This document shows, one piece after another, positions 56,197 to 64,000 of a stretch of 64,000 nucleotides of DNA. The notes under the pieces are model-generated. The model saw only the letters and a list, made by a program, of their open reading frames with translations. It did no database searches and had not been told where the DNA came from. Position 1 is the stretch's first letter, and each line of letters opens with the position of its first letter. The position numbers were made by a program, and so were the translations under genes. This DNA comes from Rhizobium giardinii bv. giardinii H152 (GTDB lineage: Bacteria; Pseudomonadota; Alphaproteobacteria; Rhizobiales; Rhizobiaceae): NCBI RefSeq assembly GCF_000379605.1, contig NZ_KB902680.1, positions 62,186 to 126,185 on the forward strand, given 5' to 3'.

Positions 56197-59122
56197 CCGC
56201 CTATCGCCTCGGATCCGGCGGTGTCGTCGACCGCAGCAACACGTTGAGCTTCAAGTTCGACGGCCGGGCCATGAAGGGATATGCAGGCGAGACGCTGGCC
56301 TCGGCCCTGCTTGCCAATGATCAGCTTCTGGTCGGCCGCAGCTTCAAGTATCACCGGCCGCGCGGCATCGTCACGGCTGGCCCTTCCGAGCCAAACGCGC
56401 TGGTTGCGATCGGCAAGGGGGCAGCCACCGACCCGAATACCAAGGCAACGGTCGCCGAGCTTTACGCTGGGCTCGATGCCCGCAGCCAGAACCGCTGGCC
56501 GTCGCTGAAATACGACATCGGCGCCCTCAACGGTCTTCTGTCGCCATTCCTGTCGGCGGGTTTCTACTACAAGACCTTCATGTGGCCGGCTGCCTTCTGG
56601 GAGAAGGTCTACGAGCCTCTCATTCGCCGCGCCGCAGGTCTCGGCCGGGCCGTGCTGGAACACGATCCGCATAGTTACGAGAAGTGCTGGGCGCATTGCG
56701 ACCTGATCGTTGTCGGCGCCGGACCGACGGGCCTGATGGCGGCGTTGACTGCCGGCCGCGTCGGGCTGCGGGTCATTCTGGCGGACGAAGATTTCCGGCT
56801 CGGCGGTTCGCTGCTGGCCGAGACGACACGCATCGACGACCGCCCTGCGGTGGATTTCGCCGAGGCATGCCTTGCCGAGCTTCGCGCTTTGCCGAATATC
56901 ACGATCATGCCGCGCACTACCGTCTTCGGCTGGTATGACGACAATGTCTTCGGTGCGCTGGAGCGGGTGCAGAAGCATGTGGTCGCGCCGCAGGCGAAGC
57001 TGCCGGTGGAGCGGCTCTGGCGTATCGTCGCCAAGCGCGCGCTGTTGGCGACGGGCGCGGAGGAAGGGCCGCTGGTGTTCGGCGGCAACGATCGGCCGGG
57101 CGTGATGATGGCAGGCGCCATGCGCACCTATGCCAACCGGTTCGGCGTTGCGGCGGGCAGGTCGGTGGCGATCTTCACCAATGGCAGCGCGGGCTACAGG
57201 ACAGCCAGCGATCTCTCTGCTCATGGGGTCGAGGTGGCGGCCATCATTGACAGCCGCGACGCGCCCCGCGATGCGGCGCCAGCGGGTGTACGCGTCATTC
57301 CGTCCGCCTCGGTCATCGATACGCGCGGACGCCAGCGCGTCTGCGGCCTCGTGGTCGAACGTGCGGGTTTCGAGGAAACGATCGCCTGTGACGCGATCGG
57401 GATGTCCGGCGGCTGGAACCCGGTCATTCATCTCGCCTGCCAGCGCGGCGCGAAAGCGGTCTGGTCGCCGGAACTGAACACGTTTCTTGCGCCTGACATC
57501 GGCAACGGGCTGGTCGTTGCCGGCTCTGCCGCCGGCCGTTACAGCCTTGGCGGCTGTCTCCGGGACGGCGCGGAACGGGCTGCAAGGATCGCGGGAGATC
57601 TCGGTTTTCCATCCGTTGGCAATCCGTTGCCGGCGGTGGGCGACGAAGTCGATCCTTCCTTCACGGCATTGTGGTACGCCCCGGGCGCCAAGGCGAAAGC
57701 CTTTGTCGATTTCCAGAATGACGTTGATGTCAAGGATCTCGGCCTGGCTCTCAGGGAAGGTTTCGGCCATGTCGAGCATGCCAAGCGCTACACCACTGCC
57801 GGCATGGCAACGGATCAGGGCAAGTTGTCGGCTATCAACACCACCGGTCTTCTGGCGGCCATGCAGGGTATCAGCCCCGCCGACGTCGGAACCACCACCT
57901 TCCGTCCCTTCTATACGCCGGTCGCATTCGGTGCCCTGGCCGGAACAGCGCGTGACGAGCGTGCCGCGCCGGTGCGCAAGTCGCCTCTGTATGGCTGGGC
58001 GGAAAAGAACGGTGCGATCTTTGTCGATTCCGGCCTGTGGTATCGGCCGGCCTATTTTGCCCGGCACGGCGAAAAGACATGGCGGGAAAGCACCGACCGC
58101 GAGGTTGTCAACGTCCGCCAGCATGTCGGGCTCTGCGATGTCTCGACGCTCGGCAAGATCGAGATTTTCGGGCCGGACGCCGCCGAGTTCCTCAACCGGC
58201 TCTATTGCAATCCTCAACCTGCCGGTCGGCAAGGCGCGCTACGGGCTGATGCTGCGCGAGGACGGAATAGTCTATGACGATGGCACCACCAGCCGGCTTT
58301 CGCCGCAGCACTTCGTCATGACTACCACCACGGCGCTCGCCGGCGGGGTCATGTCCCATATGGAACATTGCGCGCAGGTGCTCTGGCCGGAGCTCAAGGT
58401 TCGTTTTTGCTCGTCGACCGATCAGTGGGCGCAGATGGCGATTGCCGGTCCGAAATCCCGCCTTGTCCTCCAGGCGCTGGTCGGGGATGATGTCTCGGAT
58501 ACGGCCTTTCCATTCCTTTCCGCCGGCGTTGTGACCCTGAGGGGCGGGCTTAACGCGCGGCTGTTCCGCATCTCCTTTTGCGGTGCCCGCGGGCTTGGGT
58601 GAAGCCGTCGCCGACGCGATCATGGAAGAGGGCAGCGCGCATGGCATCTGCGCCTATGGGCTGGAGGCCATGAACGTGCTGCGCATCGAGAAAGGTCATG
58701 TCACCCATGCCGAGTTCGACGGCCGCGTGACGCCGGACGATGCCGGCTTCGGACGGTTGGTATCGGCGCAAAAAAACGATTTCATCGGCAAGCGGCTTTC
58801 GACGCGCTACGGACTGACGGCGGCGGACCGCATGCAGATGGTCGGGTTGAAACCCGTCGAGACGGACCAGCATATCCGCGCCGGGGCGCACCTGCTGCGC
58901 GAGGGCGCCAAGGCGTCGACCTTGAACGACCAGGGTTACGTCAGTTCCGCCTGCCACTCGCCGACGCTCGGTCATGACATCGCGCTCGCCTTCCTCAAAT
59001 CCGGCCGCGAACGCTATGGCGAACGTGTCGTCGTCTGGGACGAGCTTGGCGGCAGCGAGACAGTGGCGGAGATCTGTCACCCGGTCTTCGTCGATCCCGG
59101 CAATACGCGGTTGAGGGGGTGA
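56193..59122 (+). pseudogene. soxA: Sarcosine oxidase alpha subunit, two frame-disrupting deletions
   Basis: SoxA binds NAD+ and tetrahydrofolate. Frame 1 runs from MTAYRLGSGG through the NAD domain (VGAGPTGLMAALTAGRVG) to about 58211, where EFLNRLYCN breaks. The next frame (VGKARYGLMLREDGIVYDDG) runs to about 58578, where LFRISF breaks; the third frame resumes at AVPAGLGEAVADAIMEEG and continues to the end. Comparison with the family's usual wording suggests losses of about 5 and 23 bases. Adding 28 bases gives 985 codons plus stop, close to the normal length of SoxA. As it stands translation stops at 58277. Confidence 0.9.
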
Positions 59123-59128
59123 GCGGAC

Positions 59129-59686
59129 ATGACCAAGACCTACATTTCCCACCACCCATTGGAAGGCCGCATTCCGCTGGATCCCGGCATTCGGGCCGTC
59201 GATCACCTGGAGGTCCCTCGCAGGCAGGCGATCGTGACGGTCATGGCGGCTGATGGCGAGGAAACTGCCGTCGCCGCGGCGCTGACTACGATGAGCGAGC
59301 CATCCTTGCGATTCGTCGGGCCGGGAGAATGGCTGGTGGTGTCGCAGTCGGAAACGCCGGACGGCCTGCTGCGACGCAGCCTTTCGCTTGTCCTTGCCGA
59401 CACCGCCTATGTCCTTGACCAGAGCGACGGCCGCATCGTCCTGCGGTTGTCGGGTCCGAACGTGCGTCGCATCCTGGCCAAGGGCGTGGCGATCGATCTG
59501 CACCCTTCCGTTTTCGCGATCGGCGCCGCGTCGAATCTTCTGTGCGGACATATCAGCGTCAATCTGGCGCGAACCGGCGAGAACGAATTCGAACTGATCG
59601 TCACGCGAAGTCTTGCCGAATCGCTGTTTGACGACCTGAGGCTGATGGGGCGGGAGTTCGGTCTCTCCGTCGATTTCTCCGGCTGA
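59129..59686 (+). CDS. soxG: Sarcosine oxidase gamma subunit
   Basis: The 185-aa gamma subunit reads intact (MTKTYISHHPLEGRIPLDPG to FGLSVDFSG). Typical segments are FVGPGEWLVVSQ and VLDQSDGRIVLRLSGPNVRRILAKG. It starts 6 bp after soxA. It is the last gene of soxBDAG and has no role of its own outside the complex. Confidence 0.88.
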   Translation: MTKTYISHHPLEGRIPLDPGIRAVDHLEVPRRQAIVTVMAADGEETAVAAALTTMSEPSLRFVGPGEWLVVSQSETPDGLLRRSLSLVLADTAYVLDQSDGRIVLRLSGPNVRRILAKGVAIDLHPSVFAIGAASNLLCGHISVNLARTGENEFELIVTRSLAESLFDDLRLMGREFGLSVDFSG

Positions 59687-60017
59687 AACCGTTCGTTGTT
59701 GATGTCCTGACAGTTCGCCTGAAGGTGCAACCCTTTGTGCCGCGGATCGCACCTGCGATCTTGCCGACAGGACTGGCGGGGCTCTCGCCGTAGGTTTCAC
59801 GGTTTGCTGCCTAAAAACCGGCATGCGACTGCTATTTTTTTGATTTTTTGGCCCTAAAAGCGTCAATGTCACTAAATTGGGAAAGAATTTCAGCAAGCTG
59901 TCATTTTACGCTTCACTTTTTGTTCGAAAGCATTATGGAATCCGTATCGAAAAAGGCTCGCTAAGAGCTTCTAAAACAAGAGGTCTGACCTAACAGGATC
60001 GGGCCCGGGGGATATAG
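59687..60017. other. Intergenic region between soxG and livH
   Basis: This 331-bp gap is AT-rich in its second half, with T-runs at about 59830-59850. It must hold the livHMGF promoter, but no convincing -35/-10 pair or regulatory palindrome was identified. AGATCCGGG-type GC-rich sequence and GGGGGATAT lie just before the livH start. Confidence 0.6.
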
Positions 60018-60920
60018 ATGGAGTATTTTGTCCAGCAGCTCGTCAACGGGCTGACGCTTGGCTCGATTTATGGTTTGGTCGCCATTGGCTACACAATGGT
60101 TTACGGCATCATCGGCATGGTCAATTTCGCCCACGGCGATATCTTCATGCTGGGCGGTTTTGCAGCTCTGATAGTCTACCTGATCCTGCTGGGATTGTTC
60201 GGTGGCATTCCGATTGCCCTTGCCCTGTTCATCATGATTCTCATTGCGATGCTGATGACGGGCCTGTGGAACTGGGTTATCGAAAAGCTGGCCTACCGTC
60301 CGCTGCGCGGTTCGTTCAGGCTGGCGCCGCTGATCACTGCGATCGGCATGTCGATTGCGCTGTCGAACTTCGTTCAGGTGACGCAAGGTCCGCGCAACAA
60401 GCCGGTTCCGCCGCTGGTGTCGTCCGTTTACGACATTTTCGGCATAGCGATTTCGCTGAAGCAGATCATCATCGTGCTGGTGACCGCGGTTCTGCTGACG
60501 ATCTTCTGGTACATCGTCAATCACACGCCGCTTGGCCGTGCGCAGCGGGCGACCGAACAGGACCGCAAGATGGCGGCGCTGCTTGGCATCGACGTCGACA
60601 AGACGATCTCGATCACTTTCGTCATGGGTGCAGCTTTGGCGGCCGTCGCCGGTACCATGTACCTGATGTATTACGGTGTGATCGTATTCACGGATGGGTT
60701 TACGCCGGGCGTCAAAGCGTTCACGGCGGCCGTTCTCGGCGGCATCGGCTCTCTTCCGGGCGCCGTGCTGGGTGGTCTGATGATCGGCCTGATCGAATCG
60801 CTCTGGTCTGCCTATTTCACCATCGACTACAAGGATGTCGCGACATTCTCGATCCTCGCCATCGTGCTGATTTTCAAGCCGTCTGGTATTCTGGGTCGGC
60901 CGGAAGTCGAGAAGGTATAA
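60018..60920 (+). CDS. livH: Branched-chain amino-acid ABC permease
   Basis: This 300-aa membrane protein opens with [42 protein letters not shown], the hallmark of LivH. Further helices follow, with the coupling sequence [23 protein letters not shown]. It forms the channel with LivM. A GGGGGATATAG site precedes the ATG. No other liv gene lies upstream in this window, and the binding protein is not seen. Confidence 0.93.
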   Translation: MEYFVQQLVNGLTLGSIYGLVAIGYTMVYGIIGMVNFAHGDIFMLGGFAALIVYLILLGLFGGIPIALALFIMILIAMLMTGLWNWVIEKLAYRPLRGSFRLAPLITAIGMSIALSNFVQVTQGPRNKPVPPLVSSVYDIFGIAISLKQIIIVLVTAVLLTIFWYIVNHTPLGRAQRATEQDRKMAALLGIDVDKTISITFVMGAALAAVAGTMYLMYYGVIVFTDGFTPGVKAFTAAVLGGIGSLPGAVLGGLMIGLIESLWSAYFTIDYKDVATFSILAIVLIFKPSGILGRPEVEKV

Positions 60921-60924
60921 TTTT

Positions 60925-62316
60925 ATGGCAAACATTTCGCAAACCAATGAGGCCGTCGGCACCAATCTGATGGCGCGGGCTCTGCGCGAGGCCTTCTATG
61001 CGGGTCTCATCGCCCTTGGCCTTTTCGTGCTGTTCGTCGGACTGAAGACCGACCAGAACATCCTGAACGAGCTTATTCTTGTTCAGCGCTGGGGTCTTCT
61101 GGCGATCTTCGTCGCCATTGCCGTGGTCGGCCGTTTCCTGACGGTCGCCTATATTCGCCCCTGGTTCGAGGAGCGCAAGGCAGCAAAGGCCGCGGCTCCC
61201 GTGGTCGAGCGGGAAGCGAGCTTCGTGGCACGCAATTTCAGTCTGCTCGCCGTCCTCGCCCTGATCATCTATCCGCCGGTCATGGTGGGATTGTTCGGCT
61301 TCCAGGGCTCGCTGAAATGGGTCGACAACTTCGGCATCCAGATCCTGATCTATGTGATGCTGGCCTGGGGATTGAACATCGTCGTCGGCCTCGCCGGCCT
61401 TCTCGATCTCGGTTATGTCGCCTTCTACGCGGTCGGCGCCTATTCCTACGCGCTGCTGTCGTCCTATTTCGGCCTGTCCTTCTGGTTGCTCCTGCCGATG
61501 GCCGGCGTCCTGGCAGCGCTATGGGGCACCATCCTCGGCTTCCCGGTGCTGCGCCTCAAGGGTGACTATCTGGCGATCGTGACGCTCGCCTTCGGGGAAA
61601 TCATCCGGCTGGTGCTGATCAACTGGACGGAAGTCACCAAGGGCACCTTCGGTATCTCGGGCATCGCCAAGGCAAGTGTCTTCGGCATCTGGTCCTTCGA
61701 CATCAGCGCCGCGAACAACTTCGCCAAGGCGTTCGGCCTGCCGATGTCCTCGGCCTATTACAAGATCTTCCTGTTCTATCTCGCTTTAGCACTCTGCATG
61801 CTGGCTGCCTTCGTCACGATCCGCCTGAGACGCATGCCGATCGGCCGTGCCTGGGAAGCGTTGCGTGAAGACGAGATCGCCTGCCGTTCGCTCGGCATCA
61901 ACACGGTTACCACCAAGCTGACGGCATTCGCCACCGGCGCGATGTTCGGGGGGATTGCAGGGTCGTTCTTTGCCGTCCGCCAGGGGTTCGTCTCGCCGGA
62001 ATCCTTCGTCTTCCTGGAATCGGCGATCATTCTTGCAATCGTGGTTCTCGGCGGCATGGGCTCGCTGGTCGGCATCGCCGTCGCTGCGACCGTGATGATC
62101 GGCGGCACCGAACTGCTGCGTGAAATGAACTTCTTGAAGCAGATCTTCGGCCCGGACTTCACGCCGGAACTCTACCGCATGCTGATCTTCGGTCTGGCAA
62201 TGATCGTCGTCATGGTCTGGAAGCCTCGCGGCTTCGTCGGCTCGCGCGAACCCACGGCATTCCTGCGTGAACGCAAGAGTGTCTCCGGCAGCTTTACCAA
62301 GGAAGGGCACGGCTGA
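60925..62316 (+). CDS. livM: Branched-chain amino-acid ABC permease
   Basis: The 463-aa permease has an N-terminal extra region of about 120 residues (DUF3382-like) with several helices, then the LivM core with [26 protein letters not shown] and the cytoplasmic loop [34 protein letters not shown]. It pairs with LivH. It is joined to livG by a TGATG overlap. Confidence 0.93.
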   Translation: MANISQTNEAVGTNLMARALREAFYAGLIALGLFVLFVGLKTDQNILNELILVQRWGLLAIFVAIAVVGRFLTVAYIRPWFEERKAAKAAAPVVEREASFVARNFSLLAVLALIIYPPVMVGLFGFQGSLKWVDNFGIQILIYVMLAWGLNIVVGLAGLLDLGYVAFYAVGAYSYALLSSYFGLSFWLLLPMAGVLAALWGTILGFPVLRLKGDYLAIVTLAFGEIIRLVLINWTEVTKGTFGISGIAKASVFGIWSFDISAANNFAKAFGLPMSSAYYKIFLFYLALALCMLAAFVTIRLRRMPIGRAWEALREDEIACRSLGINTVTTKLTAFATGAMFGGIAGSFFAVRQGFVSPESFVFLESAIILAIVVLGGMGSLVGIAVAATVMIGGTELLREMNFLKQIFGPDFTPELYRMLIFGLAMIVVMVWKPRGFVGSREPTAFLRERKSVSGSFTKEGHG

Positions 62317-63194
62317 TGGCCCTCGAGACAGACACCATGACGAAAGATCCAATTCTCAAAGTCGAGCATCTGTCGATGCGTTTCGGCGGACTGATGGCCA
62401 TCAACGACCTGTCGTTCGAAGCCTATCGCGGTGATATCACCGCGCTCATCGGCCCGAACGGGGCCGGCAAGACGACGGTGTTCAACTGCATCACCGGCTT
62501 CTACAAGCCGACGATGGGCATGATCACATTGCGGCAGAAGGCCGGGAAGGAATACCTTCTCGAGCGCATGTCGGATTATGAAGTCAACCGCGATGCCAAG
62601 GTGGCCCGTACCTTCCAGAATATCCGGCTTTTCTCGGGCCTGACCGTCCTGGAAAACCTGTTGGTCGCCCAGCACAATAAGCTGATGCTGGCTTCGGGCT
62701 ACACCATCCTCGGTCTGCTCGGCTTTCCGACCTACAAGGCGGCGGTCGGAGAATCGATCGAGCGTGCGAAATACTGGCTCGACAAGGCAAACCTGACCGA
62801 CCGCGCCGACGACCCGGCCGGCGACCTGCCATACGGTGCGCAGCGTCGCCTGGAGATCGCGCGCGCCATGTGCACGGGGCCGGAGTTTCTCTGCCTCGAC
62901 GAGCCAGCCGCTGGTCTCAATCCGCGTGAATCGCTCGCCCTCAACGAGCTCTTGCGCAGTATCCGCAAGGACACGGACACATCGATCCTGTTGATCGAGC
63001 ACGACATGTCGGTGGTCATGGAAATTTCCGACCACGTCGTGGTGCTGGAATACGGCCAGAAGATTTCCGACGGAAATCCGGACTTTGTGAAGCACGATCC
63101 GAAGGTTATTGCGGCCTATCTCGGTGTTGAAGACGTTGAGGTCGAAGAAGTGATCGAAGAGATCCAGGAAATCGCACCGGGAGAGACGCACTGA
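62316..63194 (+). CDS. livG: Branched-chain amino-acid ABC ATPase
   Basis: This 292-aa ATPase has Walker A GPNGAGKTT (about 46-54), the LivG-type signature LPYGAQRRLEIARAM in place of a standard LSGGQ, and Walker B FLCLDEPAAGLNPRES. The C-terminus is unusually acidic (VEDVEVEEVIEEIQEI), about 20 residues beyond the typical end. An internal ATG at 62338 (MTKDPILK) is an alternative start. Confidence 0.93.
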   Translation: MALETDTMTKDPILKVEHLSMRFGGLMAINDLSFEAYRGDITALIGPNGAGKTTVFNCITGFYKPTMGMITLRQKAGKEYLLERMSDYEVNRDAKVARTFQNIRLFSGLTVLENLLVAQHNKLMLASGYTILGLLGFPTYKAAVGESIERAKYWLDKANLTDRADDPAGDLPYGAQRRLEIARAMCTGPEFLCLDEPAAGLNPRESLALNELLRSIRKDTDTSILLIEHDMSVVMEISDHVVVLEYGQKISDGNPDFVKHDPKVIAAYLGVEDVEVEEVIEEIQEIAPGETH

Positions 63195-63919
63195 TGAGCG
63201 ATACTCTCCTGAATGTAAAAAGCGTCGAGACCTATTACGGCAATATCCGCGCGCTCGCCGGTGTTGATGTCGAGGTCAAGCGCGGTGAAATCGTCTGCAT
63301 GATCGGTGCCAACGGCGCCGGTAAGTCGACCCTGATGATGACCATATGCGGCAGTCCGCAGGCCAAGACCGGTTCTGTCACCTTCGATGGACAGGACATT
63401 ACCCGCATGCCGACGCACGAAATTGCCCGGTTGCGCGTTGCCCAGTCTCCTGAAGGCCGGCGGATCTTTCCGCGCATGACCGTCTTTGAAAATCTTCAGA
63501 TGGGCGCGAGCCTCGACAACTTGAAGTATTTCGATGAGGACGTGGAAAAGATCTTCACGCTTTTCCCGCGGCTCAAGGAGCGGCAGGCGCAACGCGGCGG
63601 TACCCTGTCCGGCGGTGAGCAGCAGATGTTGTCGATTGGCCGTGCGTTGATGGCCCGCCCGAAGCTTTTGCTGCTCGACGAACCATCGCTCGGTCTTGCG
63701 CCGCTGATCGTCAAGGGCATCTTCGAAGCGATCAAGAAGCTCAACGAACAGGAGGGCCTGACCGTCTTCCTCGTCGAGCAGAACGCCTTTGCCGCCTTGA
63801 AGCTCTCCCATCGCGGCTATGTCATGGTCAACGGCAAGGTGACCATGAGCGGCAGCGGCAAGGAATTGCTGGCCAATCCGGAAGTGCGTGCCGCCTATCT
63901 TGAGGGCGGCCATCATTGA
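63194..63919 (+). CDS. livF: Branched-chain amino-acid ABC ATPase
   Basis: The 241-aa partner ATPase has Walker A GANGAGKST (about 38-46), LSGGEQQMLSIGRAL and Walker B LLLLDEPSLGLAPL. It forms the nucleotide-binding pair with LivG. It overlaps the livG stop by ATG/TGA. The window ends 81 bp after its stop, so a following binding-protein gene could lie outside. Confidence 0.93.
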   Translation: MSDTLLNVKSVETYYGNIRALAGVDVEVKRGEIVCMIGANGAGKSTLMMTICGSPQAKTGSVTFDGQDITRMPTHEIARLRVAQSPEGRRIFPRMTVFENLQMGASLDNLKYFDEDVEKIFTLFPRLKERQAQRGGTLSGGEQQMLSIGRALMARPKLLLLDEPSLGLAPLIVKGIFEAIKKLNEQEGLTVFLVEQNAFAALKLSHRGYVMVNGKVTMSGSGKELLANPEVRAAYLEGGHH

Positions 63920-64000
63920 TGCCATGCCTGCCGCCGGCATCTCTTTGCAGCCGGCAGGGGTGATTTCGGTACGTTGGAGCGTTTTGCGCGGCTTGAGACC

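Noticed and set aside
56043-58232. 729-codon open frame on the minus strand
   Set aside because: Antisense shadow of soxA; its translation is rich in Arg/Asp/Gly without a recognisable domain.
63927-63960. Terminator after livF
   Set aside because: A GC-rich imperfect hairpin is present but no T-run follows, and the window ends too soon to judge whether the operon continues.

Overview
The window looks like chromosome (or a large replicon) of a member of the Rhizobiaceae (Rhizobium/Agrobacterium/Ensifer group). The supporting signs are the GC-rich coding style, tightly packed operons with ATGA or TAATG stop/start overlaps, the abundance of ABC uptake systems under LacI or LysR control, and three copies of a roughly 110-bp double-palindrome intergenic repeat that matches the RIME1 elements known from this family. 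No rRNA, tRNA, CRISPR array, transposase or replication origin was seen. The assignment rests on sequence recognition only; no database search was run.

Layout. 240-6033: a class III nucleotide cyclase, a nucleotide-sugar dehydrogenase, a DUF3095 protein with cyclase-like motifs and two methyltransferases. 6086-13531: a DUF993 aldolase-like gene facing a LacI-Gfo/Idh-CoA transferase-enoyl-CoA hydratase-aldehyde dehydrogenase operon. Both promoters carry a matching LacI-type palindrome between the -35 and -10 elements. 13603-25075: a second LacI regulator facing a sugar ABC importer followed by two GMC flavoprotein oxidoreductases, an SDR, a Dabb protein and a glycerate kinase, probably a sugar-oxidation catabolic unit. 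25476-30256: a transglutaminase-like protein, a 49-residue membrane miniprotein with a strong terminator, a metallo-beta-lactamase-fold hydrolase, an aldehyde dehydrogenase and an EamA exporter.

30257-40800: LysR and an aminotransferase diverge from a ureohydrolase, a polar amino-acid ABC importer lacking an ATPase, a complete polyamine-type ABC importer and a nitrilase. This looks like uptake and breakdown of a guanidino or polyamine compound. 40939-45092: a quinone-stress-like module with a VOC dioxygenase-like protein, an FMN reductase and a VOC-alpha/beta-hydrolase fusion resembling Bacillus MhqO/MhqE/MhqD, then an SDR. 45272-52099: a Crp/Fnr regulator, a stand-alone receiver protein, and a three-gene RND efflux operon with two lipoprotein adaptors (TriABC-like architecture).

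52151-59686: an inverted-repeat element, an orphan DUF2793 phage-tail-like gene, cysQ, and a soxBDAG sarcosine oxidase operon that is decaying: soxB has lost one base, and soxA appears to have lost 5 and 23 bases at two further sites. 60018-63919: the livHMGF membrane and ATPase genes of a branched-chain amino-acid importer; no periplasmic binding protein gene is seen here.
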